Assembly (NCBI GenBank): GCA_027076325.1
Contig: JALTJZ010000014.1
Span: 16,088-80,087 of the forward strand
Direction: 5' to 3'
Length of the DNA stretch: 64,000 bases
Source: Chromatiales bacterium
GTDB lineage: Bacteria; Pseudomonadota; Gammaproteobacteria; UBA6429; Thiohalophilaceae
Positions 8,623-15,821 of this stretch are shown one piece after another. The translations under genes and the position numbers were made by a program. The notes under the pieces are model-generated. The model saw only the letters and a program-made list of their open reading frames with translations, was not told the DNA's origin and made no database searches. The stretch's first letter is position 1, and every line of letters starts with the position of its first letter.

Positions 8623-9714
8623 ATGGCAATCCGTGTTTTAGTTGTTGATGATTCCGGTTTTTTTAGACGTCGTGTAAAAGAAATACTTGAGTCAGATCCA
8701 ATGCTTGAAGTCGTTGGTCTTGCTGAAAATGGTGAGCAGGCGATAGATGCTGTTAAAAATTTAAAACCTGATGTCGTGACGATGGATATAGAAATGCCTG
8801 TTATGGATGGTATTACAGCGACACGTAAAATAATGCAGACGACACCTACGTCTATCATTATGTTCTCTTCGCTAACAACTGAAGGTGCAAAGTCGACCTT
8901 AGATGCATTGGATGCAGGTGCTGTTGACTTTCTTCCTAAACGATTTGAAGATATTTCAAACGATAAAGAAGAAGCAAAAAAACTACTCTGCCAGCGGGTT
9001 AAAGATCTAGGGCGCGGCCGTTCTTCTGTTGTTAATAATCCGCCTGGTTCCTCTAGTGTCAGCCGGCATGCGACTAACACTAAACAAGTAACAAAAACGA
9101 CATTAGCAACTTCTCCAAGGGTTGCAGTAAAAGAAAACCTGTCAACAAAAATTAAGCTGGTTGCAATTGGAACATCTACAGGTGGGCCTGTTGCCTTGCA
9201 AAAAGTACTTGTCGAATTACCAAAAAATTTTCCAGTGCCGATTGTCGTTGTTCAGCATATGCCAGGAAGTTTTACAGGGGCTTTCTCTGAGCGTTTAAAT
9301 CAGCAATGTAAGATAAATGTAAAAGAGGCCGAGTCAGGCGATAAATTAAAAGCGGGTGTGGCATATATTGCACCGGGTGGTAAGCAAATGATTGTGGAAA
9401 AAGTTGCTGGTCAGTTAACCTTAAGAGTTGTTGACGAAATTCCAAATCAAACTTATAAGCCCTCAGTTGATGTTACCTATGCATCAATTAATAAAGTTTT
9501 ACCAGCGAATACCTTAGCCGTTATCTTAACAGGAATGGGTGCTGATGGCTGTAAAGGTGCAACATTATTGCATCAATCCGGCTCAATTATATGGGCTCAG
9601 GATGAAAATAGTTGTGTCGTTTATGGCATGCCAGCCGCTGTAGTGGATGCCGGTATTGCAGAGAAAATAATGGACATTAGTAAAGTAGGTGCCAGTATCG
9701 TTAAGCGAGTATAG
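8623..9714 (+). CDS. cheB: Protein-glutamate methylesterase CheB (system 1)
   Basis: CheB removes methyl groups from, and deamidates, chemoreceptors once phosphorylated by CheA. The 363 residues consist of a receiver domain (VVDDSGFFRRRV, phospho-Asp in TMDIEMPVMDG near residue 54), a Ser/Thr-rich linker (about 130-170), and the catalytic domain with Ser in GTSTGGP (about 183), His in QHMPGSF (about 210) and Asp in GMGADGC (about 305). A TGAGGA site precedes the ATG. No cheR accompanies it here; the only cheR in the window is in system 2. In Pseudomonas the matching CheR is encoded elsewhere. motC begins 3 nt after the stop. Confidence 0.97.
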   Translation: MAIRVLVVDDSGFFRRRVKEILESDPMLEVVGLAENGEQAIDAVKNLKPDVVTMDIEMPVMDGITATRKIMQTTPTSIIMFSSLTTEGAKSTLDALDAGAVDFLPKRFEDISNDKEEAKKLLCQRVKDLGRGRSSVVNNPPGSSSVSRHATNTKQVTKTTLATSPRVAVKENLSTKIKLVAIGTSTGGPVALQKVLVELPKNFPVPIVVVQHMPGSFTGAFSERLNQQCKINVKEAESGDKLKAGVAYIAPGGKQMIVEKVAGQLTLRVVDEIPNQTYKPSVDVTYASINKVLPANTLAVILTGMGADGCKGATLLHQSGSIIWAQDENSCVVYGMPAAVVDAGIAEKIMDISKVGASIVKRV

Positions 9715-9716
9715 AG

Positions 9717-10457
9717 ATGGATTTTTTAAGCATATTTGGATTAATTGTTGGGGTCAGTGCCATTCTGGTTGGTCAGTATCTGGAAGGTGGTGCGATTTCG
9801 ACTTTGGTTAACGGTCCGGCGATGCTTATTGTGTTGGGTGGTACGCTCGGAGCCGTAATGCTGCAATCACCTTTTGCTGTTTTTATGCGATCAGTACGTA
9901 TGTCAACCTGGATCTTTGTTGCACCAAAGCATCAGGTAGAAAAAACCATTGATAAAATTGTTTCGTGGAGCAATATCGCACGTAAAGAAGGCCTGTTAGG
10001 GCTGGAAAATATTGAAGAGCGGGAACAAAATTTATTTGCACGAAAAGGTTTGCAGTTACTTATTGATGGTAGTGAGCCTGAGAATATTCGCACTATCTTA
10101 GATGTTGAGATTGAAACAAAAGAGCGTTTCGATCTGCAGGCGGCCAAAATTTTTGAAAGCATGGGGGGATACAGCCCAACCATTGGCATTATTGGTGCGG
10201 TATTAGGCCTGATTCAGGTCATGGGAAATTTATCTGACCCAAGCAAGCTGGGCAGTGGTATCGCTGTTGCTTTTGTGGCAACCATTTACGGTGTTGCCGC
10301 AGCAAATTTATTCTTTATACCGGTAGCTAATAAATTAAAAACACTGATTGCTGAGCAAGTACAGTACAGGGATATGATTGTAGAAGGTATGGTTTCAATT
10401 GCAGAGGGAGATAACCCCCGAAATATTGAAACTAAATTATTAGGTTATCTTTTGTGA
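9717..10457 (+). CDS. motC: Flagellar motor stator subunit MotC (MotA family)
   Basis: This is the MotA-type ion-channel subunit of a second-type stator; with MotD it converts ion flow into torque. The 246 residues show an N-terminal membrane segment (MDFLSIFGLIVGVSAILVG), a second segment, a large cytoplasmic loop (about 60-150) and two C-terminal membrane segments including the conserved Pro-containing GGYSPTIGIIGAVLGLI. The position between cheB and motD matches Pseudomonas motC rather than the separate motAB locus. The gene lies 3 nt after cheB and 18 nt before the preferred motD start, so it is almost certainly in the same operon. I cannot determine proton versus sodium coupling with confidence. 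Confidence 0.93.
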   Translation: MDFLSIFGLIVGVSAILVGQYLEGGAISTLVNGPAMLIVLGGTLGAVMLQSPFAVFMRSVRMSTWIFVAPKHQVEKTIDKIVSWSNIARKEGLLGLENIEEREQNLFARKGLQLLIDGSEPENIRTILDVEIETKERFDLQAAKIFESMGGYSPTIGIIGAVLGLIQVMGNLSDPSKLGSGIAVAFVATIYGVAAANLFFIPVANKLKTLIAEQVQYRDMIVEGMVSIAEGDNPRNIETKLLGYLL

Positions 10458-10475
10458 GTAGTGGCGACACATGTT

Positions 10476-11258
10476 ATGCGACGTAGAAAAAAACAGCATG
10501 AGGAAGAGAATCTGGATAGGTGGTTAGTTTCCTACGCCGATTTTATAACTTTGTTGTTTGCTTTTTTTGTTGTAATGTATTCAATGTCATCTATCAATGA
10601 AGGTAAGTACCGGGTTTTATCTGATACGCTGGTTGCTGCATTTAAAACACCACCAAAATCACTTGATCCTATTCAAATAGGTGAAGAACCTAAAACAATA
10701 CTAAAAGAAAAAAAGGTTTTGCAAGAAATAAAACCTATCGACCTGCTTCAGAAAGAACAAAACACTGAAAATAAAGAGATGGCTATTATTGCGGACAGGG
10801 TAACGAACTCCCTGCAACCATTGATTAAAAAAGGCCTGGTTAATATTAATCAAAATAAACTTTGGGTGGAAGTTGAATTAAATAACAGCTTATTGTTTGA
10901 TATTGGTAGTGCAGAATTAGAGTCCGAATCCAGAGGTGTCATTGCTAAATTGGCTAAAATACTCGCACCATTGCCTAATCAAATTGATGTGGAAGGGCAT
11001 ACCGATAATATCCCTATTCGGAATGAAATTTATCCGACAAACTGGGAGTTGTCGGCTGCGCGTTCTGCCAGTTTAGTGCGTGCATTGAGTCGCCGGGGTG
11101 TAAAACCATCACGTTTAACAGCAATTGGTTATGGCCAGTACCGGCCTAAAGCCAGTAATAAAACGTCTAATGGACGGCAAACAAACCGACGTGTTGCGGT
11201 TGTTATATTAGCCGATAAAAATGCACGTCGTATGGTTGGAATTGAAGGTACTAAATAA
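10476..11258 (+). CDS. motD: Flagellar motor stator subunit MotD (MotB family)
   Basis: MotD is the MotB-type stator subunit that anchors the ion channel to peptidoglycan. It has a basic N-terminus, a single membrane helix with the conserved channel Asp in VSYADFITLLFAFFVVMYS, a plug/linker region, and an OmpA-like peptidoglycan-binding domain (LLFDIGSAEL, VEGHTDNIPI, NWELSAARSASLVRAL, NRRVAVVI). The frame is open from GTG 10461, but ATG 10476 gives the MRRRKK-HEEEN start typical of MotD, and neither has a strong ribosome site. parC begins 16 nt downstream. MotB-family proteins that follow MotC and carry this short N-terminus are characteristic of pseudomonad-like chemotaxis operons. Confidence 0.93.
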   Translation: MRRRKKQHEEENLDRWLVSYADFITLLFAFFVVMYSMSSINEGKYRVLSDTLVAAFKTPPKSLDPIQIGEEPKTILKEKKVLQEIKPIDLLQKEQNTENKEMAIIADRVTNSLQPLIKKGLVNINQNKLWVEVELNNSLLFDIGSAELESESRGVIAKLAKILAPLPNQIDVEGHTDNIPIRNEIYPTNWELSAARSASLVRALSRRGVKPSRLTAIGYGQYRPKASNKTSNGRQTNRRVAVVILADKNARRMVGIEGTK

Positions 11259-11274
11259 AGTTATTGGTGAAATT

Positions 11275-12078
11275 TTGAAAGTTTGGGCAGTTGCAAATCA
11301 GAAAGGTGGTGTCGCAAAAACGACAACAGTGGTATCGCTTGCAGGTCATCTGGTTAAGCGTGGTCTGCGTTGCCTGTTAATTGATCTGGATCCTCATGGC
11401 TCTTTAACGTCTTATTTCAAGGAAGATCCAGATTCACTTGAAAAAAGTGTTTATAATCTGTTTCAAATGCATCAGTTTTCTATTAAGCACGAGATTAATG
11501 ACCTGATTATACATTCTGAAGTTGAAGGGATTGATTTTATTCCTGCCTCTATTTCAATGGCAACCCTGGACAGGCAACTTGGTACACAGGAAGGCAAAGG
11601 GCTGGTTATAAAAAAAGTTGTTGATTTACTTGCCGATGAGTATGACTATATTTTAATTGATTGCCCGCCGGTACTGGGTGTTTTAATGGTGAATGCGCTT
11701 GCGGCCTGTACGCATGTGCTGGTGCCGGTACAAACCGAGTTTTTAGCTTTAAAAGGTCTGGAACGAATGCATCATACCTTGAATATGATTATCCAGGCTC
11801 GTCGTCATGATGTTTCGTTTACGATAGTGCCTGTTATGTTTGATCGGCGCACCCGCGCATCAACAGATAGTTTACGCGCATTAAGGGAAAAATACGGTGC
11901 AGAGTTATGGCAAAATGTGATTCCGGTTGACACCGCATTTAGAACAGCAAGCCAGAAGGGCTTACCACTGCCGATAATGTTGCCATCTTCCCGCGGCGCA
12001 AAAGCCTATGCGGAGTTGCTGGATAACTTATTGAATGCAAACAAGCAATCTGATTTAAAACGGGTGACCAATGAGTAA
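11275..12078 (+). CDS. parC: ParA-like ATPase ParC (polar positioning of chemotaxis array 1)
   Basis: In Vibrio and Pseudomonas, ParC is a ParA-type ATPase that recruits chemotaxis arrays to the cell pole through ParP. The Walker A motif is NQKGGVAKTTT, with Ala where the usual motif has Gly (KGGVGKTT); this variant occurs in other ParA proteins and keeps the signature Lys residues. DLDPHGSLTSYF and DCPPVLGVLMVNAL follow. I choose TTG 11275 because a GGTGA site lies 5-6 nt before it and it yields the expected KVWAVANQKGG start. The frame is open from ATG 11221, but that would overlap motD by 38 nt. The stop overlaps parP by 8 nt. This is one of two ParA genes placed beside a cheW in this window. 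Confidence 0.92.
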   Translation: MKVWAVANQKGGVAKTTTVVSLAGHLVKRGLRCLLIDLDPHGSLTSYFKEDPDSLEKSVYNLFQMHQFSIKHEINDLIIHSEVEGIDFIPASISMATLDRQLGTQEGKGLVIKKVVDLLADEYDYILIDCPPVLGVLMVNALAACTHVLVPVQTEFLALKGLERMHHTLNMIIQARRHDVSFTIVPVMFDRRTRASTDSLRALREKYGAELWQNVIPVDTAFRTASQKGLPLPIMLPSSRGAKAYAELLDNLLNANKQSDLKRVTNE

Positions 12079-12838
12079 TGATAATAAAACGATTGTTAAC
12101 TCTAAAGTAGCCTTATCTGTATTTCTTGATTCATTATTAAAAGAAACAGAGCTCCCCGAGGCTGTTGTAAGTGAGGTTGTTACTGAAACGGTAACGGTTG
12201 AAGCAGAGCCGGTTGTTAGCCTTGCTGTTGAAGATAAACTACAGCCTGAGGTTATCACACCACAAACCGAACCGCCCCCGCCTGTTGCTGAAGCATCACC
12301 AGAGACTGACATAAATGCAGTTACCGATGTCGATACTCAATATCAGGAAGCTGAAATTGACGAGGTTTACGATATTCCTGCCGAACCTTTTCAGGTAATG
12401 CTTTTTAAAGTGGCCGGTTTAAGCCTTGCGGTACGTTTAATTGAGTTAAATGGTGTTGTTGAGTGGGATGAAAGCAAAATCACCGAAATGCCGGGGCACT
12501 CTGATTTTTATCTTGGTTTGTTGCAATATTTGGGGAAAAGCATCCCTGTTATTGATACTGCAAAATTAGTTTTCCCTGCCGATAAACTTGTAGCCCTTTC
12601 TGCCGATAAACCTTATGAGCGGGTAAAACGGATAGTACTGATTGATGACAGTCAATGGGGGCTTGCCTGTGACGAGATTGACGAAGTGATTGAACTGGCC
12701 AGCGAAGCCGTTAAATGGCGTGGGGACAGAAGTAAACGTAAATGGATGGCCGGTACGGTGATTGAACATATGTGCGCGCTTATCGATGCGGCGGGTTTTG
12801 CTGAAATGTTAACCGATGGCTCGCATAAGCGGAAATAA
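12071..12838 (+). CDS. parP: ParP-like CheW-domain protein (links ParC to array 1)
   Basis: The protein is 255 residues. A long acidic, Val/Glu/Thr/Pro-rich N-terminus (to about 105) precedes a C-terminal CheW-like domain (QVMLFKVAGLSLAVRLIELNGVV, FYLGLLQYLGKSIPVIDTAKL, IVLIDDSQWGLACDEIDEVIEL). In Vibrio, ParP sits directly after parC, binds ParC and inserts its CheW-like domain into the array to retain CheA. The gene position (parC-parP-cheW) and architecture both match. It overlaps parC by 8 nt. The N-terminal segment is low complexity and will not align well. Alternative description: CheW-domain protein of unknown role. Confidence 0.88.
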   Translation: MSNDNKTIVNSKVALSVFLDSLLKETELPEAVVSEVVTETVTVEAEPVVSLAVEDKLQPEVITPQTEPPPPVAEASPETDINAVTDVDTQYQEAEIDEVYDIPAEPFQVMLFKVAGLSLAVRLIELNGVVEWDESKITEMPGHSDFYLGLLQYLGKSIPVIDTAKLVFPADKLVALSADKPYERVKRIVLIDDSQWGLACDEIDEVIELASEAVKWRGDRSKRKWMAGTVIEHMCALIDAAGFAEMLTDGSHKRK

Positions 12839-12880
12839 TATTTATGTAACGTATTGATATTAAATGTAATTTATAGTATT

Positions 12881-12896
12881 TGGCATAAATTATGCT
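12881..12896 (+). promoter_or_regulatory. Possible sigma-54 promoter before cheW
   Basis: The site reads TGGCATAAATTATGCT, with the GG and GC dinucleotides separated by exactly 10 nt as sigma-54 promoters require. It departs from TGGCAC-N5-TTGCW at two positions. It lies about 70 nt before the cheW ATG in a 126-nt gap. The near-palindromic GCATAAATTATGC could instead be an operator, so this is a moderate call. Confidence 0.4.
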
Positions 12897-12964
12897 TTAT
12901 TTAACTAAAATCGTCGATGCAGGCAATATTTTGACGGTTTTCAGGATAACAGAGGACAACAACA

Positions 12965-13441
12965 ATGAGTCAGGCTGCAGAAAAGAACAATGATGAAATT
13001 ATCCAGTGGGTCACCTTTCGGCTGGATGATGAAAAATACGGTATTCGGGTAATGCAGGTACAGGAAGTGCTGCGGATGACCGAAATTGCACCGGTACCGG
13101 GTGCGCCGGATTATGTGCTGGGTATTATCAATTTGCGTGGTAACGTCGTGACTGTTATTGACTCCAGAAAGCGGTTTGGTTTAGCTGAAGCTGATGTTGA
13201 TGACTCAACACGTATCGTTATTATTGAAGCAGATAAACATGTGGTGGGCATTTTGGTTGACAGTGTTGCCGAAGTGGTGGATTTACAAACATCTGAAATT
13301 GATGCAGCACCCAATGTTGGCAATGATGACAGCTCCAAATATATTCAGGGTGTTTCCAGCAAAGATAAAGAACTGTTAATTTTGGTGGACGTGAATAAAT
13401 TATTAACCGATGATGAATGGGACGAAGTAGAAGCTTTGTAA
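12965..13441 (+). CDS. cheW: Chemotaxis coupling protein CheW (system 1)
   Basis: CheW couples CheA to chemoreceptors in the hexagonal array. The 158 residues form one CheW domain: WVTFRLDDEKYGIRVMQVQEVL, IAPVPGAPDYVLGIINLRGNVVTVIDSRKRFGL and VVGILVDSVAEVVDL. An AGAGGA site precedes the ATG. The 126-nt upstream gap after parP may carry its own promoter. The two next small genes follow at 22 nt and by overlap, suggesting a short cheW-orf-DUF2802 transcript. CheW2 at 54449 belongs to the other system. Confidence 0.95.
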   Translation: MSQAAEKNNDEIIQWVTFRLDDEKYGIRVMQVQEVLRMTEIAPVPGAPDYVLGIINLRGNVVTVIDSRKRFGLAEADVDDSTRIVIIEADKHVVGILVDSVAEVVDLQTSEIDAAPNVGNDDSSKYIQGVSSKDKELLILVDVNKLLTDDEWDEVEAL

Positions 13442-13463
13442 CCAAATTACTTTACTTAAGAAG

Positions 13464-13661
13464 ATGGCTGAAATAGGAACAAGTACGTCGATTAAAACAT
13501 GGATCCCTGTGTCTACTGCCGTTCATCCTGCATCTGATGCGAGGCAGTCAAAAAAGCGGGAGCAGAAAAAAAATAATCAACAAAAAAATGGGATAAAACA
13601 CAATTCTAAAAAGAAGCCACCTGATAGTGGTATAAATTCACATATAGATGAGTATGCATAA
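13464..13661 (+). CDS. Small basic protein between cheW and the DUF2802 gene
   Basis: I do not recognise this 65-residue protein. It is Lys/Asn/Gln-rich in the middle (SKKREQKKNNQQKNG), has no hydrophobic helix, and ends HIDEYA. It is probably intrinsically disordered. Its reality is supported by a TAATG overlap with the next gene, by a 22-nt gap after cheW, and by lack of a competing frame. A short disordered gene at this place in a flagellar-chemotaxis operon could encode an adaptor with a short C-terminal binding motif, but that is a guess. The ATG has only a weak AAGAAG-type site very close to it. Confidence 0.6.
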   Translation: MAEIGTSTSIKTWIPVSTAVHPASDARQSKKREQKKNNQQKNGIKHNSKKKPPDSGINSHIDEYA

Positions 13662-14083
13662 TGGAAAATGTTCAATTAATCATAAATAATCTGGATAAAA
13701 GTACTTTACCCCTTTTTGTTTTTATGGGCAATGTGGTGTTCTTGCTGGTAACCGCCATTTTATTGCACCGGATGACGCAAAAATTAAGACGTGAGTATTC
13801 TCAGGTCAAAACCATGCGTGATGATCTTAAAGCCTTCTCCATCGCTGCGATTGGGATGGGGAAAAAAGTACTCCAGCTTGAACATCAACAACGGCGTGCA
13901 GTTGAAAATATACAAACTGAAAAAACAGTAAGCTATGCTGAACCGGTCAATCAATCGTATGATGACGCTGCGTATATGGCGCGACAAGGGAAAAATATTG
14001 AATCTATAATGCAACAGTGTGGCTTAAGTCATTCTGAAGCAGAACTTATCTTTTTAATGAATCGCCTGGATAAAGCCGGTTAA
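13661..14083 (+). CDS. DUF2802 membrane protein of the chemotaxis operon
   Basis: The 140-residue protein has one N-terminal membrane helix (about 18-36, LPLFVFMGNVVFLLVTAILL), a coiled-coil-prone basic stretch with LRREYSQVKTMRDDLKAF, and a C-terminal helical region (ARQGKNIESIMQQCGLSHSEAELIF) that looks like a helix-turn-helix. This layout and the position after cheW match the DUF2802 family found at the end of pseudomonad flagellar-chemotaxis operons. Its function is not known. The HTH-like part could bind protein or DNA from the inner face of the membrane. It starts in a TAATG overlap with the previous small gene and ends 19 nt before the stop of the convergent FlhB-like gene. Confidence 0.8.
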   Translation: MENVQLIINNLDKSTLPLFVFMGNVVFLLVTAILLHRMTQKLRREYSQVKTMRDDLKAFSIAAIGMGKKVLQLEHQQRRAVENIQTEKTVSYAEPVNQSYDDAAYMARQGKNIESIMQQCGLSHSEAELIFLMNRLDKAG

Positions 14084-14102
14084 TGCCTGCCTGTTCGCTA
14101 TA

Positions 14103-14396
14103 TTAAGTATTGTTAGTCTCAAATCCTTTCGGGCGCTTACCCTTTAACATATAAGTAAAAGCAATAATTTCTGCAACGGCCAGATAAAGTTCCTGTGGTA
14201 TCTGGTCACCCAGCTCCAGTTGTGACAGAAGTTGTACCAGCTCGTTATTTTCCTGTAAGGGCACATCATGCTGTTTTGCAATCGCAATAATTTTTTCTGC
14301 CAGTTCACCTGCCCCCTTGGCTGTTATTTGCGGTGCCGATTCACCATCATAATGTAATGCAACGGCGATAGAGCTTGATGTTGAGTCATTATTCAT
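14103..14396 (-). CDS. FlhB C-terminal-domain-like protein (FlhX type)
   Basis: The 97-residue protein aligns by eye with only the cytoplasmic C-terminal part of the export switch protein FlhB: AVALHYDGESAPQITAKGAGELAEKI and IPQELYLAVAEIIAFTYML. It lacks the FlhB membrane domain and the NPTH self-cleavage site, so it corresponds to the fragment left after FlhB cleavage. Such stand-alone FlhB_C paralogues are known in several flagellated bacteria and can partly replace the cleaved FlhB domain. It overlaps the FliK-like gene upstream in an ATGA, so the two are coupled. Since FliK and FlhB_C are partners in substrate-specificity switching, the pairing is functionally sensible. Confidence 0.85.
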   Translation of the reverse strand: MNNDSTSSSIAVALHYDGESAPQITAKGAGELAEKIIAIAKQHDVPLQENNELVQLLSQLELGDQIPQELYLAVAEIIAFTYMLKGKRPKGFETNNT

Positions 14397-15694
14397 GTTG
14401 TTTCATCAATGAGTGGTGTGTGCGTACGAATGGTTTGTTTGGGTGGTGGGTCGCACCGGCAGTTTAGTTGCCCTGTTTTTAATCCGGCCTTATCAAATTG
14501 TTTGCACAGCAAATTAAAATGCTCGGTGAACAGGGCAGATGTTTGCGCGTTCTCGGCCCAGAAGTTAACGGACACTTTATTGCCCTGTAATGTAACATGC
14601 GCCTGTATGGCACCAAGTTCTTCGATATTAAATTTTAGAATAACTTTCCACGGTGTGAGATAGTTTTTATTTTTAGTCTCGTCATCCTGCTCAATATAAA
14701 TTTTAATATGCTCAAGTGAATTATTAGTTCGAACAGGGAGTTCAAAAGACCATGCAGGTCTGTCCTGCTCATGAGTCTGTGCGTGTTGAAGCTGTAATGT
14801 TTGTAAACGTGCGAGTACGCCTTCTACCTGATGTAATAATTTGTCAGTAAATTGTTCATTATGAATAAGCATCGGTTGTTGGTGGGTTGTGTTTGGCTTT
14901 ATTACTGAGCCTTGCTGAGCCTGTTGTTTCCCACCCGTGACAGGTAGATTGCCTGTCTCTATACCTACGCGCTCATTTGGCGTTGGGCTTGTTAGCGTAG
15001 GCTTATCGGTTGCCCGTGTTTCAGTTTGTAAATTTCTTATTTGAGTGGCCAGACGCAATAGTGCAATTTTCAAGTCATTGTTGGGAACAACAAATGGCTG
15101 GTTTGTCTTTTTTATCTGGTGAGCAAGCAGGTGTTCGGTAAAAAGCCCCGACTTTTTGAGTATTTCGGGTAATACATTGGCTTCTTTATAGGCTTCGATG
15201 GGTGGCAGTGATTGCACAAAACGATTGGCGGCCTGAGTCAATGCCGGTTGAGAGTCTGCTACTGTGTTGGTTTTTGTGAGTAACTGTATACTTTCCAGTA
15301 AGCCTTTTAATGACTGCTGCATCGGCATGGTTTGGCGTAGAGTCGAATTAATAATGGATTGTGATGCCGCAGCTTGAGAGAGTACTTTTAGTTGCAGCAC
15401 GGGTTCTGTTGACGTTACCTGGGCTTTTAATTGCTGGCCAATTTGCAGTAAGTCTTTATCGGTTGTATGAATGCGTAGTTTGCTGCCGATTATCTGCAGA
15501 AGGGCTTCCGATGCTGTTATTTTGAGAACTTGAAGTTCAATCTGCTGGCCAATTTTAATTTGCCCACCGCTGTCTAATTTTAAATTTCCGCTATTAAATT
15601 GTGAATTTGTCTGGTTCTGGGAGGCGCTCGCCTGTTTGCTAATGGACGGAGTGCCACCAGTGAATAACGGGGAGTTTGGCTTTTTTATATCCAT
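14393..15694 (-). CDS. FliK-like flagellar hook-length control protein (second copy)
   Basis: The protein is about 433 residues: a Gln/Ser/Thr/Asn-rich N-terminal part, then a conserved C-terminal domain (about 330-420) with FNIEELGAIQAHVTLQGNKVSVNFWAENAQT cut here into its key features: E-L-G-x-I-x, V-x-V-x-F-W-A-E. These are typical of the FliK C-terminal domain, which acts on FlhB. The frame is open from TTG 15727, but ATG 15694 gives a more sensible start. The canonical fliK of the fli operon is at 50697. This one is paired with a free FlhB C-terminal domain and diverges from the GYF/pentapeptide gene. It could control the switch under other conditions. Confidence 0.78.
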   Translation of the reverse strand: MDIKKPNSPLFTGGTPSISKQASASQNQTNSQFNSGNLKLDSGGQIKIGQQIELQVLKITASEALLQIIGSKLRIHTTDKDLLQIGQQLKAQVTSTEPVLQLKVLSQAAASQSIINSTLRQTMPMQQSLKGLLESIQLLTKTNTVADSQPALTQAANRFVQSLPPIEAYKEANVLPEILKKSGLFTEHLLAHQIKKTNQPFVVPNNDLKIALLRLATQIRNLQTETRATDKPTLTSPTPNERVGIETGNLPVTGGKQQAQQGSVIKPNTTHQQPMLIHNEQFTDKLLHQVEGVLARLQTLQLQHAQTHEQDRPAWSFELPVRTNNSLEHIKIYIEQDDETKNKNYLTPWKVILKFNIEELGAIQAHVTLQGNKVSVNFWAENAQTSALFTEHFNLLCKQFDKAGLKTGQLNCRCDPPPKQTIRTHTPLIDETT

Positions 15695-15762
15695 TACTGC
15701 ACACCAGAAATGTTTAAAATGTATCAATCCAGGTTTTATTACTGATAATTAGCGTCCAAAAG

Positions 15763-15789
15763 TCAAGAAATTATAGGATTGGCCGACTA
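15763..15789 (+). promoter_or_regulatory. Possible sigma-28 promoter for the GYF/pentapeptide gene
   Basis: TCAAGAAA (15763-15770), an exact 11-nt spacer, and GCCGACTA (15782-15789) resemble TAAAGTTT-N11-GCCGATAA. The TAAAG and GCCGA cores match at 9 of 10 positions. It lies about 33 nt before the ATG at 15822. The match is imperfect in the outer positions, so confidence is moderate. Confidence 0.45.
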
Positions 15790-15821
15790 TAAATAGAGAA
15801 TAAATACGAGAAATCGACTCA

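Noticed and set aside
12580..12612. Two perfect GCCGATAA motifs
   Set aside because: Both lie inside the parP coding region, have no TAAAG 11 nt upstream, and no start follows.
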